From the NCBI RefSeq assembly GCF_000497245.1, contig NZ_AWTC01000005.1, forward strand, positions 125,588-189,587: a stretch of 64,000 nucleotides of DNA, given 5' to 3'. Position 1 is the first letter of the stretch. Each line of letters opens with the position of its first letter. Source of the DNA: Sporolactobacillus laevolacticus DSM 442 (lineage in GTDB: Bacteria; Bacillota; Bacilli; Bacillales; Sporolactobacillaceae). This document shows positions 21,326 through 31,301 of the stretch, piece by piece. The notes under the pieces were generated by a model. It made no database searches, was not told the origin of the DNA, and saw nothing but the letters and a program-made list of their open reading frames with translations. The translations under genes were made by a program, and so were the position numbers.

Positions 21326-22582
21326 TCAGGCAAATGTGCCTGTCCCATTGGCATAAAGCGGATATTTTTCCGTCAGTGTCTTAACGCGTTCTGCCGCTTT
21401 TTCCAAAACTGCTTCACTCTCAGGATTCTTAAGTGCGTCGGCAATAATTGAGGCAACTTCCCTCATATCTTCTTCTTTGAATCCTCTCGTTGTCACTGCA
21501 GGTGTTCCCATACGAACACCACTGGTAACAAAAGGTTTTTCCGGATCAAATGGAATTGCGTTTTTGTTTGTCGTAATTCCGGTGCTGTCCAGTACAGCTT
21601 CTGCTTTTTTGCCAGTAATACCAAGGTTCCGCACATCAACCAAAACCAAGTGATTATCCGTTCCTCCTGAGACAAGAGTCAGCCCTTCGTCTTGCAGAGT
21701 CTCTGCAAAGGCCTTAGCATTTGCAATGATCTGAGCCGCATACTCTTTGAATTCCGGCATAAGTGCCTCTCCAAGAGCAACTGCTTTGGCGGCGATGATA
21801 TGCATCAATGGACCACCCTGGATACCCGGAAAAATTGCTTTATCCAGTTTCTTTGCAAACTCTTCTTTGCAGATGATCATGCCCCCACGCGGTCCGCGCA
21901 GTGTTTTGTGCGTTGTTGTTGTAACAAAATCCGCATAAGGCACAGGGCTTGGATGAAGACCAGCTGCAACAAGTCCGGCAATGTGTGCCATATCGACCAT
22001 CAAGTAGGCGCCGACGCTATCGGCAATCTCACGGAACTTTTTAAAATCAATCACGCGCGGATATGCACTTGCACCAGCAACGATCAGTTTTGGTTTATAT
22101 TGTAAAGCCTGGCTGGCCACTTCATCATAATCAATTGTTTGCGTTTCTTTAGTCACTCCGTAATCAACGAAGTTATAAAGCTGCCCGCTGAAGTTTACCG
22201 GACTGCCATGTGTCAGGTGTCCGCCATGCGCAAGTCTCATACCAAGGACCGTATCTCCCGGTTTCAGGATGGTCTCATAGACTGCCATATTGGCCTGTGC
22301 TCCTGAGTGAGGCTGAACATTAACATGCTCACCACCGAACAGTTTGAGTGCCCGATCCCTTGCAAGGTCTTCAACAACATCGACAAATTCACAGCCACCA
22401 TAATAACGGTGTCCCGGATAGCCTTCCGCGTATTTATTGGTTAGAACTGAACCGGCTGCTTCAAGCACCGTTGTGCTGACAAAATTCTCAGATGCAATCA
22501 GTTCAATTTTATTCCTCTGTCTGCCCAATTCTTTTTCAATGGCTTGAAACAATTCAGGATCGTTCGCTTTAATACCCTTCAT
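21326..22582 (-). CDS. glyA: Serine hydroxymethyltransferase
   Basis: 418 aa PLP enzyme interconverting serine plus tetrahydrofolate with glycine plus methylene-tetrahydrofolate, the main one-carbon source. The PLP lysine is Lys226 in [17 protein letters not shown]. The N-terminal [11 protein letters not shown] and [15 protein letters not shown] blocks are complete. SD GAGAGGAG lies rather far (13 nt) from the ATG. It is divergent from the plus-strand GH66 gene. Confidence 0.98.
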   Translation of the reverse strand: MKGIKANDPELFQAIEKELGRQRNKIELIASENFVSTTVLEAAGSVLTNKYAEGYPGHRYYGGCEFVDVVEDLARDRALKLFGGEHVNVQPHSGAQANMAVYETILKPGDTVLGMRLAHGGHLTHGSPVNFSGQLYNFVDYGVTKETQTIDYDEVASQALQYKPKLIVAGASAYPRVIDFKKFREIADSVGAYLMVDMAHIAGLVAAGLHPSPVPYADFVTTTTHKTLRGPRGGMIICKEEFAKKLDKAIFPGIQGGPLMHIIAAKAVALGEALMPEFKEYAAQIIANAKAFAETLQDEGLTLVSGGTDNHLVLVDVRNLGITGKKAEAVLDSTGITTNKNAIPFDPEKPFVTSGVRMGTPAVTTRGFKEEDMREVASIIADALKNPESEAVLEKAAERVKTLTEKYPLYANGTGTFA

Positions 22583-22845
22583 GAAATGCGTGCAACTCCT
22601 CTCAAGTCTAATTCAAGTAAAGTTTATCACATTTTATTCATTAAAAGTGAATTAAATCGATCTGGGACGAACCAAAGATGTCATCAATTCGTTTATCCGA
22701 TTTTTTAGTATGGCCAATTCTTTCAATCCATGACCTCTTTCAAAAGAAAACGTTAATTAGTGTTGCAACCTTAATGTGCTCTTTCAGAAATAGGTAGATA
22801 ATTTCTATATTTTACCATCCGTTTTTCATTTCGTCATTTAGTCCC

Positions 22846-22875
22846 TTGAAAATAGCAGTCTATTCATCTTATACT
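22846..22875 (+). promoter_or_regulatory. Candidate sigma-A promoter for the GH66 gene
   Basis: TTGAAA (22846-22851), an 18-bp spacer and TATACT (22870-22875), 94 nt before the start codon. Nothing else was seen in the 387-bp glyA/GH66 divergent gap. Confidence 0.5.
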
Positions 22876-22969
22876 AAACGTTCTTTAATAAGTTTCATCC
22901 GTAAAACCGCATAAAGTTTGACAGCCAGCGAATTCTAAATACGCGATTTCTCTCCGAGGTGTTGTTTTC

Positions 22970-24748
22970 ATGCGAACAAAATATATTATCGTTCTTACCC
23001 TGCTTTTTATAGTCGCTGTTGCTATTGTCGTCCCGTACAGTTGGCACGCGCAGAAAAAAGTGTCGCAGCTCAGAAGGAGCAGTCAAGTTTTTTCATCGCT
23101 TGCTACAGATCGATCAGTTTACGTTCCGGGACAAAAAGTAGCTTTCTCTCTTAACACAAAAGGGAAATCAATTAAATTACACGTTCGTTATTATCATTTA
23201 GATAAAAAAATTGGCGAACAAACGAAGACGCTCCCGAACGCAAATCATGTTAAATGGACATGGCAGCCCCCAAAGACAAATGGCAGGGGCTATTTAGCCA
23301 CTGTCTCAGTAACGGCATCAGGGAAGGTTCAAACTGAAACCATCGCTGTTGACGTGTCACGCGACTGGAGCAAATTCCCGCGTTACGGATTTCTTAGCAA
23401 TTTCCCCAAAATGCCGCAAAGCGAAATCCAGCATAATATATCACAATTGAATCGCTATCATATTAATGGTCTTCAATTTTACGATTGGAGCGAGAAACAT
23501 CATCAACCGCTAACGGTAAAAGATGGAAAGCTATCCTCCACATGGACGGATATCGCCAATCGTCCAATTGAAGAAAAAACGATCCGATCTTATATCAGTG
23601 CTGCCCATCACCGTCAAATGAAAGGCATGTCCTATAACTTAATTTATGGAGCACTTGCACAGTCCGAGCAAGATGGGACAAAGCGAGATTGGTTTCTTTT
23701 CAAGGATCAGAACCATGATCAAGTAGACGTCAATCCTCTTCCGTCAGGATGGAAAAGCGACATCTACCTGATGAATCCGGCGAATCCCGGATGGCAGGAC
23801 TATCTGATCAATCAGCAGAAGATCATTTATCGATACCTGCCCTTTGATGGCTGGCATGTTGACCAGCTTGGCGATCGCGGTAATGTTTATGATGAAAATG
23901 GACAGTCCGTATCGCTTTCGGATAGTTTCGGACCGTTCTTGAACAAAATCAAAGCGGCCGATCCAAACAAAGACCTGGTGATGAATGCCGTTGGACAGTT
24001 TGGCCAGGGGAGCATCGCTTCGTCCGGCGTCAACTTCCTGTATACGGAGGTTTGGGACAATACCCGTCCAAATTATCAAGATCTGAAACAGGTGATCGAT
24101 GAGAACAACAACCTCTCTTCGGATAAGAAAAATACTGTACTTGCTGCATACATGGATTACAAGAAAGCCGATCAATCCGGAACGTTTAACGAACCTGGCA
24201 TTTTGCTGACTGATAGTGTCATTTTCGCTTCCGGAGGCGATCATATTGAGCTTGGCGAGCACATGCTTTCAAAAGAGTATTTTCCAAATGCTAACCTATC
24301 AATGTCTCGTGGCTTAACAAATAAGTTGACCCACTATTATGATTTTCTGACCGCCTATGAAAATCTGCTGAGGGATGGAACAAAGGACAGCGAAGCGGCA
24401 CTTCATTCCGAAGAACAGCTGCCTATATCAGACACCCCTGAACAGAACCATATTTGGGCTTTCGCTAAAACAAAACCTCATCATAAAATGATTCACCTGA
24501 TCAATTTTCTTGACGCAAACTCAATGAAATGGCGAGATACAGACGGTTCTCAGGCTGCACCACAAGAGCGAAGAGCACTGAATTTTACGATTGATGAGTC
24601 TAAACCTGTTGAAAAAATGTGGATGGCCTCTCCAGATTATCGCAACGGGGTTCCTATTGCGATCCCATTCCATCAAAAAAACGGCAAATTGTTCGCAACT
24701 GTTCCCTCACTTCTGTATTGGGATATGCTTGTTCTCGAATACCGATGA
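22970..24748 (+). CDS. GH66 dextranase-like glycoside hydrolase, membrane-anchored
   Basis: 592 aa. An uncleaved-looking N-terminal anchor (residues 5-23) is followed by a beta-sandwich (about 45-130: SVYVPGQKVAFSLNTKG) and a TIM barrel typical of GH66 dextranases and cycloisomaltooligosaccharide glucanotransferases. The expected nucleophile is Asp298 in GWHVDQLGDRG and the acid/base Glu360 in NFLYTEVWDN. The C-terminal beta domain ends about residue 592. No CBM35 insertion is obvious, which favours a simple dextranase over a cyclising enzyme. SD GAGGTG lies 8 nt before the ATG. It is a lone plus-strand gene that interrupts the conserved glyA-ywlG order, suggesting insertion. Confidence 0.85.
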   Translation: MRTKYIIVLTLLFIVAVAIVVPYSWHAQKKVSQLRRSSQVFSSLATDRSVYVPGQKVAFSLNTKGKSIKLHVRYYHLDKKIGEQTKTLPNANHVKWTWQPPKTNGRGYLATVSVTASGKVQTETIAVDVSRDWSKFPRYGFLSNFPKMPQSEIQHNISQLNRYHINGLQFYDWSEKHHQPLTVKDGKLSSTWTDIANRPIEEKTIRSYISAAHHRQMKGMSYNLIYGALAQSEQDGTKRDWFLFKDQNHDQVDVNPLPSGWKSDIYLMNPANPGWQDYLINQQKIIYRYLPFDGWHVDQLGDRGNVYDENGQSVSLSDSFGPFLNKIKAADPNKDLVMNAVGQFGQGSIASSGVNFLYTEVWDNTRPNYQDLKQVIDENNNLSSDKKNTVLAAYMDYKKADQSGTFNEPGILLTDSVIFASGGDHIELGEHMLSKEYFPNANLSMSRGLTNKLTHYYDFLTAYENLLRDGTKDSEAALHSEEQLPISDTPEQNHIWAFAKTKPHHKMIHLINFLDANSMKWRDTDGSQAAPQERRALNFTIDESKPVEKMWMASPDYRNGVPIAIPFHQKNGKLFATVPSLLYWDMLVLEYR

Positions 24749-24752
24749 AACT

Positions 24753-24798
24753 AAAAGGGCTGTCTCGTCAGTCGATTTTACGACTATTGAGACAGCCC
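24753..24798. terminator. Hairpin between the convergent GH66 and ywlG genes
   Basis: GGGCTGTCTC (24757-24766) and GAGACAGCCC (24789-24798), with a nested AGTCG/CGACT. The T-run lies on the minus-strand side (TTTTAG), so it best serves ywlG. Confidence 0.8.
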
Positions 24799-24807
24799 CA
24801 ATTATGA

Positions 24808-25380
24808 TTAAATTTGCCTTATTCTCTCTTTTTCAGGATAGATTGCCCGCTCGCCGCCAATCAGTTTCGGACGCGTTCTCGCCATCACCAAATGTGCGTG
24901 TCCGATCTCGCGGATTTCACTCCTCACCGGAACTGCAACATGTTTGAGATGCATGCCAATTAATGTGTCACCAATATCCAAACCGCCATCAGCGCGGATA
25001 AATTCAACGATAACCGGATCCACCATATGTTCATAGGCATACGTAGCCATCGCCCCGCCCGCATGACGAATCGGTCTTACGGTCACTTCATCATAGCCGC
25101 GATGCTCTGCTACAGCCCGGTCGATGACAAGTGCCCGATTTAAATGTTCACAGCATTGAAAAGCAAAATGGACTCCGGTCTGTTCATGGCATTTTTTTAG
25201 TGCGGCGAAAATTGAAGCCGCTGCATTCATTGAACCTGACGTTCCAATACTTTTTCCGCTGACTTCACTCGTACTACAGCCGACAACGAGCAGCTTCCGG
25301 TCATTAAATGGCATCGCCTGTTCAAGATCATTAAGTGCCCTGCTGACTGCTTCAACAATTTTCTGATCCAATTCTTCCAT
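24808..25380 (-). CDS. ywlG: YwlG/DUF436 family protein
   Basis: 190 aa, matching the YwlG (TIGR01440-type) family. Conserved segments include VVGCSTSEVSGKSIGTSGS and the FIRADGGLDIGDTLIGMHLKHVAVPVR region near the C-terminus. It has no signal peptide or membrane helix. The biochemical role is unknown. In B. subtilis it lies after glyA with rpiB and ywlE next; here those two genes are missing and mntP is the next neighbour. SD AGGAAGG precedes the ATG. Confidence 0.88.
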   Translation of the reverse strand: MEELDQKIVEAVSRALNDLEQAMPFNDRKLLVVGCSTSEVSGKSIGTSGSMNAAASIFAALKKCHEQTGVHFAFQCCEHLNRALVIDRAVAEHRGYDEVTVRPIRHAGGAMATYAYEHMVDPVIVEFIRADGGLDIGDTLIGMHLKHVAVPVRSEIREIGHAHLVMARTRPKLIGGERAIYPEKERIRQI

Positions 25381-25600
25381 GATCTGATCCTTCCTACAAA
25401 AGCATATTCCGACACTATTTTACCTGTCTATTATAGCAGGTTGCTCAGTTGAAAGACGAATGATTCACTGATACCAACACTTTTTGTCAGACAGACCGTC
25501 TATGTGACAATTACCCGGGAAATATAATGACGAATAATTGGACATGAACACTATTTGTGAAAAACAGTCGGGAATAATTGACGATATTGATGTTCTTTGA

Positions 25601-26170
25601 CTACATATGAAAATGCAGAAGGAGTTTTAATCCCAGGAAAAATAGGATAATGCCGCCTAACGCTTCACCATAACGTCCAAAATAGCGTCCAGTTTTTCTT
25701 CCAATGTAAAAACCGAGCCAAGCCATAATCATGCTCGTGATTCCAAACATAAAAACAGCCGCCAGCATTTTTGCGCCAAACAACCCCATACTGAGCCCAA
25801 CAGAGAAACTGTCAATGCTGACACTGACGGCAAACAATAGAAGGCTGGTATCCGATGAATACGCGAGGTCAGATCTGACTTGATTATGTTTGGCAACGGA
25901 AAGAATCATTTGAAATCCAATGAGAAGCAGAAGCAATCCGCCGGCCATCTCCGCTATCTCTCCAAATCGACCAGACAACATCTGTCCTAATGTCATACCA
26001 AGAAGCGGCATGAATAGATGAAAAAGTCCGATCCACATGCTGGCCCAAGCTGCCTTTCTCAACCGAAAGACAGTCATTCCCATCCCTACGCACACTGAAA
26101 AAGCATCCATGCCCAAAGCAATAGCCATCACGCAGAGTGCCAATCCCTGGTTAATCAGATCCGCAGCCAT
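25601..26170 (-). CDS. mntP: MntP manganese efflux pump (YwlD)
   Basis: 189 aa with six membrane helices. The two repeated family motifs with membrane aspartates are present: MAIALGMDAFSVCVGMG and AVSVSIDSFSVGLSMG. The family exports manganese. A small hairpin (TTGTCC-gtat-GGACAA, 26186-26201) ends 2 nt before the SD (AGGAGG) and might modulate initiation. No yybP-ykoY riboswitch was seen upstream. The far upstream region contains a 21-nt-period repeat. Confidence 0.92.
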   Translation of the reverse strand: MAADLINQGLALCVMAIALGMDAFSVCVGMGMTVFRLRKAAWASMWIGLFHLFMPLLGMTLGQMLSGRFGEIAEMAGGLLLLLIGFQMILSVAKHNQVRSDLAYSSDTSLLLFAVSVSIDSFSVGLSMGLFGAKMLAAVFMFGITSMIMAWLGFYIGRKTGRYFGRYGEALGGIILFFLGLKLLLHFHM

Positions 26171-26336
26171 GTCCGTTCCTCCTTCTTGTCCATACGGACA
26201 ATCTATGCACGTCCCTTGAAGAATAGAAGGTTATAGCCATGAATAAAAAAGAGTTTAGCTAGAGGGATTAATCTAGAACCTATAGTTAAAAAACTTCTAC
26301 GATTGTTTTGAAGCGAATGACAGAGAGTACTAGATT

Positions 26337-26440
26337 TTCAGGTTCCGGTTTCACTTTTGTTCCCCATTCGGTATTACCTTTGGATTTCGGTATAACTTTA
26401 CTCACTTTCGGTCTAACTTTCAATTAATTCGGTTCTATAG
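26337..26440. repeat. Degenerate tandem repeat, about 21-nt period
   Basis: Five units related to TTCGGTNTAACTTT, with GGT at 26347, 26370, 26389, 26410 and 26431 (steps of 23, 19, 21 and 21). It lies between the ywlC terminator and mntP. The remainder of the 383-bp gap shows nothing clear. Confidence 0.7.
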
Positions 26441-26444
26441 CAAT

Positions 26445-26477
26445 AAAAAAGAACCGGGAGTCAGCACCTCCCAGCTC
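26445..26477 (-). terminator. Terminator after ywlC
   Basis: GAACCGGGAG (26451-26460) and CTCCCAGCTC (26468-26477), with six A on the left (T-run on the minus strand). Confidence 0.85.
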
Positions 26478-26553
26478 TTCTTCAAATAATATTTTCATGT
26501 TCTTAATAAACGGATCATACTTGCGAATGATCTTCGTGATCATTCACAGAAGA

Positions 26554-27597
26554 TCACTCAATCACTCGTCCTCCGGCGGCCTTCGATAGACGATTCATGA
26601 TCGCCTTGCCTATGCCGTCTTCCGAAAAAGTTTCACTATAAATGGCATCCACTTTTTTCTGATCAAAATGGCGAAGCACATCAAACAGATTATGTGCCAC
26701 GGTCTCCGGTTCACTGCGTCTGCCGCAAACAAGTACAACATCAGCCTCAGGATAACTGTCGCGATTTTCTTCTGTTGTTAGTACACCGATTCGCCTGTCA
26801 TTGTTTTTCTCGAAAGCAATCAATTCACTAATTCTATCTTTACCTGCGGGAACAAGATACATCGTTGCTTCCGGCGCGTAATGCTTATATTTCATACCTG
26901 GTGCCTTTGGCGCCTGATCAGAGCGTGTCAGTCCTGGATCTTCCGCTACAGCTCCAACTGCTTCAATCAATTGCTCTTTCGAAATACCGCCAGGACGCAG
27001 AATGGTAATAGGTGTTGTCGTACAATCTACAACCGTAGATTCAACGCCAACTCCCGTCTCACCACCATCTAGAATTCCTGCGATGCTTCCGTCCAAATCA
27101 TGAAATACATGATCCGCTCTTGTCGGGCTCGGCCTGCCTGACCGGTTGGCCGAAGGAGCAGCAATAGGCAGATTGGATGCCAAGATTAGTGCTCTTGCAA
27201 CAGGATGACTCGGCATGCGTACCGCAACTGTGGACAATCCTGCAGTAACTGCATTGGACACTTCCCCGCGTGAGGGCAGGACTAAAGTCAATGGCCCAGG
27301 CCAGAATGTATCAATCAGTTTTTGGGCAATTGGGTGAATCTCAGTACAGATGTCGCGCACCTGTTCCAAGGTTGCAACATGAACAATCAATGGATTGTCG
27401 CTCGGTCGCCCTTTGGCTTCATAAATTTTCCGAACAGAATCTTGTAATTTGGCATTCCCGCCTAAACCGTATACCGTTTCGGTAGGAAAGGCGACGATTT
27501 CACCTTGTGCCAGTTTTTCCGCCGCAGCGATAATCTGTGGTGCATGTTCAAGATCGGGGGCATCAGGATCTACTCGCCATACTTGCGTCTCTACCAT
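26554..27597 (-). CDS. ywlC: L-threonylcarbamoyladenylate synthase (Sua5/YwlC)
   Basis: 347 aa. It makes threonylcarbamoyl-AMP from threonine, bicarbonate and ATP for the universal t6A37 tRNA modification. The YrdC domain (residues about 20-205) holds FPTETVYGLGGNA, KGRPSDNPLIVH and SANRSGRPSPT; the C-terminal Sua5 domain (from about 235, APGMKYKHYAPEA) makes it the two-domain type. It is upstream of mntP and downstream of spoIIR, as in B. subtilis. Confidence 0.95.
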   Translation of the reverse strand: MVETQVWRVDPDAPDLEHAPQIIAAAEKLAQGEIVAFPTETVYGLGGNAKLQDSVRKIYEAKGRPSDNPLIVHVATLEQVRDICTEIHPIAQKLIDTFWPGPLTLVLPSRGEVSNAVTAGLSTVAVRMPSHPVARALILASNLPIAAPSANRSGRPSPTRADHVFHDLDGSIAGILDGGETGVGVESTVVDCTTTPITILRPGGISKEQLIEAVGAVAEDPGLTRSDQAPKAPGMKYKHYAPEATMYLVPAGKDRISELIAFEKNNDRRIGVLTTEENRDSYPEADVVLVCGRRSEPETVAHNLFDVLRHFDQKKVDAIYSETFSEDGIGKAIMNRLSKAAGGRVIE

Positions 27598-27715
27598 AAA
27601 AAATTCCCCTTTTTTCTATCTATTCGTTCATCCATTCGAATAAGGCCGTTTTTTCGCCGACCTTGCATCGCTTCCGTATACACCATACCATTCACTTAAT
27701 CAGCTTGCAACGTCT

Positions 27716-28411
27716 TTAACCTGCAATGGAGTGCCAAACTTTAGAGAAAAAGTCAGCGATAAACGAATGAACTTCCACTTTATCTGCTTTAGCAGCGGGT
27801 TGTTCTGGAGTCTCCTGCTTTGGCTGCTGATTAACTTGAGTTCCTGTATCTGCCGTCTTTTCAGCACTTTGTGGGGCTGTTTCAGTCTTTGCAGCCGCAT
27901 TCGGATTAGCGACGGCCTCGCTATTAGAAAAATCTAAGAAACAGAGCGGTGGGAAAAGCACGCACCACCAATTGGCACCTCTGCCGTCACCCAACGTAAC
28001 AACTAATGCATCATATTTACCCGCTGGATAAACGAAATTACCATACATTTTTGTTGGAAAATCCGCTTTCCCGAGTTTTACTTTAAACGCACTGTCTGCA
28101 TGTGCTTTGCGAAGAGTCTGGTCAATGGTCCGGCGAATTTCAGGCATATGCGAGCGAATAACCTGCTTTGCCTGATCTGTCGTTTTCAAGCGTTGCACCC
28201 AGCGTGTAATATTGGCATTCACTGCATCCCGGACTTGCCGCTTAACCGTCTGATCAGCGAGCGAATCACTATTAGCGAGGATGCGCAGCCGAATGGCATC
28301 TTGCGGGATCGGTCCCTTTTGATCCGCTTTCGTTGTGCTGTATTGCCAGAAAAAGAAAACAACTGCTAGATTAATAGATAATAAGAGCATTAACATCAAT
28401 GGCTTTTTCAT
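27716..28411 (-). CDS. spoIIR: SpoIIR, sporulation signalling protein
   Basis: 231 aa from ATG 28411, chosen because SD AAGGAGG lies 8 nt upstream; the frame open to 28435 lacks one. The N-terminal signal segment (MKKPLMLMLLLSINLAVVFFF) is followed by the conserved PQDAIRLRILANSDSLADQTVKR block. SpoIIR is secreted from the forespore and activates SpoIIGA, triggering pro-sigma-E processing. A Glu/Lys/Pro/Gln-rich segment (about 170-205) is inserted before the C-terminal end, an extension that looks low-complexity. Confidence 0.93.
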   Translation of the reverse strand: MKKPLMLMLLLSINLAVVFFFWQYSTTKADQKGPIPQDAIRLRILANSDSLADQTVKRQVRDAVNANITRWVQRLKTTDQAKQVIRSHMPEIRRTIDQTLRKAHADSAFKVKLGKADFPTKMYGNFVYPAGKYDALVVTLGDGRGANWWCVLFPPLCFLDFSNSEAVANPNAAAKTETAPQSAEKTADTGTQVNQQPKQETPEQPAAKADKVEVHSFIADFFSKVWHSIAG

Positions 28412-28478
28412 TATGCCCGCCTCCTTACCACACATTGTGGTCAGGAAAGCATTAATCTAAACATGTTCATGTAAATTA

Positions 28479-29360
28479 TTACAATGCTGGTTTTCGAAGC
28501 ACAGCCAGCACATTGCGATCATATCCGGCTATATCTTTTTCAATGGACAGAGATTCAATATGGTGAGGAAAAGCGCTGTGTATCAGTTCCTTCACTGCTT
28601 TGCCCTGATATGCCCCGATTTCAAAAGCTGCAATAAAATAAGGTGACTGACCAAAGATCAGCGGTAAATCGTTGATGATGCGCCGGTAAAAATCCAGGCC
28701 GTCCTCTCCTCCAAACAAAGCAAGATGAGGCTCAAAATGACTTACCGTATCATCCAAACGATCCATTTCCTGACTGGTAATATAAGGCGGATTTGAAACA
28801 AGCAGATCAAAAGATTCGCCATTTAACGGTTCCAGCAAATCGCCTTGACGGAAGTTAACCTTCGCGCCAAGTAACGCAGCATTTTGTCTTGCCACATCTA
28901 AAGCCTTTGCTGAAACATCAACTGCAGTTACGTGCCATTCCGGATGTTCCAGCGCGAGTGTTACTGCTATTGCTCCGCTTCCTGTCCCAATGTCACAAAC
29001 CGCTAGCTGCTTTTGATTTGAAAAATAACGGTCTGCCCATTGGCCAACGCGCCATACAAGCTCCTCCGTTTCCTGACGCGGAATAAGCACATCGGGGGTA
29101 ACTTTGAATGACCGCCCGTAAAAGGGGGCAGAACCAATCATATATTGAACCGGAGTGCCATGATACACATGATCGGAAACACATTCACGGACCCATGACG
29201 CATCCTGATCCGAAACCGGTTCTCTAAGACCTGCAAGAAGAGCTGTCCGCGAGATCTGTAACCGCTCACAAAGAAGAATTTCACCAATATTTGTATCGCG
29301 ATGATGTGCTTTTAACAATGCAGATGCCCAATTTAATAATTCGTACCTTTTTTCTGTCAC
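28479..29360 (-). CDS. prmC: Release factor glutamine methyltransferase PrmC
   Basis: 293 aa SAM-dependent methyltransferase that methylates the GGQ glutamine of release factors. An N-terminal helical domain is followed by the SAM loop [11 protein letters not shown] (about 123-133) and the catalytic N190-P-P-Y193. It starts with GTG at 29360, overlapping the prfA stop by 4 nt (GTGA), so it is coupled to its substrate's gene. The frame also passes through a normal TP-rich linker, with no anomalies. Confidence 0.96.
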   Translation of the reverse strand: MTEKRYELLNWASALLKAHHRDTNIGEILLCERLQISRTALLAGLREPVSDQDASWVRECVSDHVYHGTPVQYMIGSAPFYGRSFKVTPDVLIPRQETEELVWRVGQWADRYFSNQKQLAVCDIGTGSGAIAVTLALEHPEWHVTAVDVSAKALDVARQNAALLGAKVNFRQGDLLEPLNGESFDLLVSNPPYITSQEMDRLDDTVSHFEPHLALFGGEDGLDFYRRIINDLPLIFGQSPYFIAAFEIGAYQGKAVKELIHSAFPHHIESLSIEKDIAGYDRNVLAVLRKPAL

Positions 29361-30430
29361 CGGGCATCCGCCTGTTCCATTTTTTTGGCTTGATCATTTA
29401 AGATTAACGCATGAATGATCTCATCCAGTTTTCCATTCAGTACTTGGTCTAATTGATGAATCGTCAATCCGATCCGATGGTCAGTAACACGATTTTGAGA
29501 AAAATTATAAGTACGAATGCGTTCCGAACGATCACCCGTTCCAACCGCTGATTTTCTCGTTGAATCGTATTCCGCCTGTGCTTCTTTCTGGTATTTGTCA
29601 AAAACACGTGCACGTAATACTTTCATCGCTTTTTCCTTATTCTTAATCTGCGAACGTTCTTCCTGGCACGATACAACAATCCCTGTTGGAATATGGGTCA
29701 GCCTAATTGCAGACATTGTCGTGTTTACGCTTTGTCCGCCTGGTCCGCTTGAGGCAAAACGGTCGACACGGATTTCCTTCTCATTCAATTCAAACTCGAC
29801 TTCCTGAGTCTCAGGAAGAACCGCAACCGTTGCGGTAGACGAATGAATACGGCCGCCTGATTCCGTCTCAGGCACTCTTTGCACACGATGTGCACCGTTT
29901 TCATACTTCAGCTTCGAGAAAGCACCCTTCCCAGAGATCATGCAGACAATTTCTTTATACCCGCCGATTTCATTAGGGTTTGCATCAATGACCTCCGTCT
30001 TCCAGCCCTGTTGTTCGGCAAAACGCGAATACATTCGAAAAAGGGTACCGGCAAAAAGCGCTGCCTCATCGCCTCCAGCAGCACCACGTACCTCAAGAAT
30101 CACGTTTCGTTCATCATTCGGATCTTTAGGAATCAGCAGCTGCTTGAGTTCTACTTCAAGTGCCGACTGCTCATGCTCCAATCGGCTGATCTCATCATTC
30201 ACCATGTCCCTCATACTGTCATCCAGCGAATCTTCAAGCATCGTCTTGGCGTCTGCCAATTCTGACTCAGTTTGTTTATAATTACGGTAAACTGCAACAA
30301 TTTCTTGTAAATCCGACTGTTCCTTTGAATACTTGCGCAGTTTCACCGGATCACTGATGACATCCGGATCAGCAAGGAGCTGGTTCAGTTTTTCATAGCG
30401 TTCGTCCATGGACTGCAAACGTTCAAACAT
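29357..30430 (-). CDS. prfA: Peptide chain release factor 1
   Basis: 357 aa from ATG 30430 ([15 protein letters not shown]), which follows SD GGGGTGG; the GTG three codons upstream falls inside that SD. RF1 reads UAA and UAG. The GGQ motif is at about residues 231-233 ([12 protein letters not shown]), and the codon-recognition region and coiled N-terminal domain are intact. It overlaps prmC by 4 nt. Confidence 0.97.
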   Translation of the reverse strand: MFERLQSMDERYEKLNQLLADPDVISDPVKLRKYSKEQSDLQEIVAVYRNYKQTESELADAKTMLEDSLDDSMRDMVNDEISRLEHEQSALEVELKQLLIPKDPNDERNVILEVRGAAGGDEAALFAGTLFRMYSRFAEQQGWKTEVIDANPNEIGGYKEIVCMISGKGAFSKLKYENGAHRVQRVPETESGGRIHSSTATVAVLPETQEVEFELNEKEIRVDRFASSGPGGQSVNTTMSAIRLTHIPTGIVVSCQEERSQIKNKEKAMKVLRARVFDKYQKEAQAEYDSTRKSAVGTGDRSERIRTYNFSQNRVTDHRIGLTIHQLDQVLNGKLDEIIHALILNDQAKKMEQADAR

Positions 30431-30537
30431 CTTATCCACCCCATCTTAATTGCAAAAAACCTTCTCAGTCCGCATCTCATTCCAATTATTTATTATATTA
30501 TAGCAATCTTTATAGGGTCAAAAACATACAGCAAGCA

Positions 30538-31113
30538 TTAGATAGGCGGATGGCTGTAACAGTGCCGACAGACCGGATAATAACTCTCATTACCGCCAAT
30601 CTGAATTTGATCACCGGTATATACTGGCTTTCCGTTACTGTCAATTCGAAGGTTCATGATTGCCTTCCGCTCGCAGAACCAACAAATTGTCTTCATCTCT
30701 TCAATTTTATCAGCGTAGAGAAGCATGTATTTGCTGCCCTCAAACAACTCATTGCGAAAGTCATTTTTTAAGCCAAATCCCATTACCGGAATATGCAATT
30801 GATCAACAATCTTTGCAAGTTGGAGAACATGTTCCTTTGATAAAAATTGAACTTCATCAATAAGCACGCAATGCGGACGTGGGTGATAGTTACTGACCAT
30901 CTCATACATATCGGTCGTCTCAAAGATTGGGACCGCACGTCGTTTAAACCCAATCCTACTGGAAATCGAGCCCACTTCATCTCGATTATCAACGCCCGAT
31001 GTAAACAAAAGGACCGATTTCCCTTGTTCCTCATAATTATGTGCAACCTTGATTATCTCAATTGATTTTCCGCTGTTCATTGCACCGTATTTAAAGAAAA
31101 GTTGAGCCATCAC
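30538..31113 (-). CDS. tdk: Thymidine kinase
   Basis: 191 aa type II thymidine kinase, which phosphorylates thymidine in salvage. The P-loop is [10 protein letters not shown], the Walker B and catalytic segment is [14 protein letters not shown], and a zinc ribbon is formed by CWFCERK and CRHCYSH. The length is typical. The next gene upstream is rpmE, and prfA follows downstream, the B. subtilis order without intervening genes. Confidence 0.97.
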   Translation of the reverse strand: MMAQLFFKYGAMNSGKSIEIIKVAHNYEEQGKSVLLFTSGVDNRDEVGSISSRIGFKRRAVPIFETTDMYEMVSNYHPRPHCVLIDEVQFLSKEHVLQLAKIVDQLHIPVMGFGLKNDFRNELFEGSKYMLLYADKIEEMKTICWFCERKAIMNLRIDSNGKPVYTGDQIQIGGNESYYPVCRHCYSHPPI

Positions 31114-31225
31114 TCGTTCGCCCTCTCATGATTTCCATCTTTCCATGATGGTTTCAAGTTGTTAAAAAGCAGGCAGAATGTCCTGCCTGCGGTGTTCAAT
31201 ATATAAAAAAGCCTGTCCTAGGTAA

Positions 31226-31279
31226 AACAAAAACGGCCAATTCCGCACCACTTTTGCATTGCACCGGAAATGCCGTTTT
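31226..31279 (-). terminator. Terminator after rpmE
   Basis: Long imperfect hairpin (AAACGGCcaaTTCCG with CCGGAAaTGCCGTTTT), followed on the minus strand by TTTTTGTTTT. Confidence 0.85.
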
Positions 31280-31301
31280 CTGTCTGGACTTCAAATAAAT
31301 C

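Noticed and set aside
26171-26260. yybP-ykoY manganese riboswitch before mntP
   Set aside because: The conserved stem and loop words are missing; only a 6-bp hairpin beside the SD is seen.
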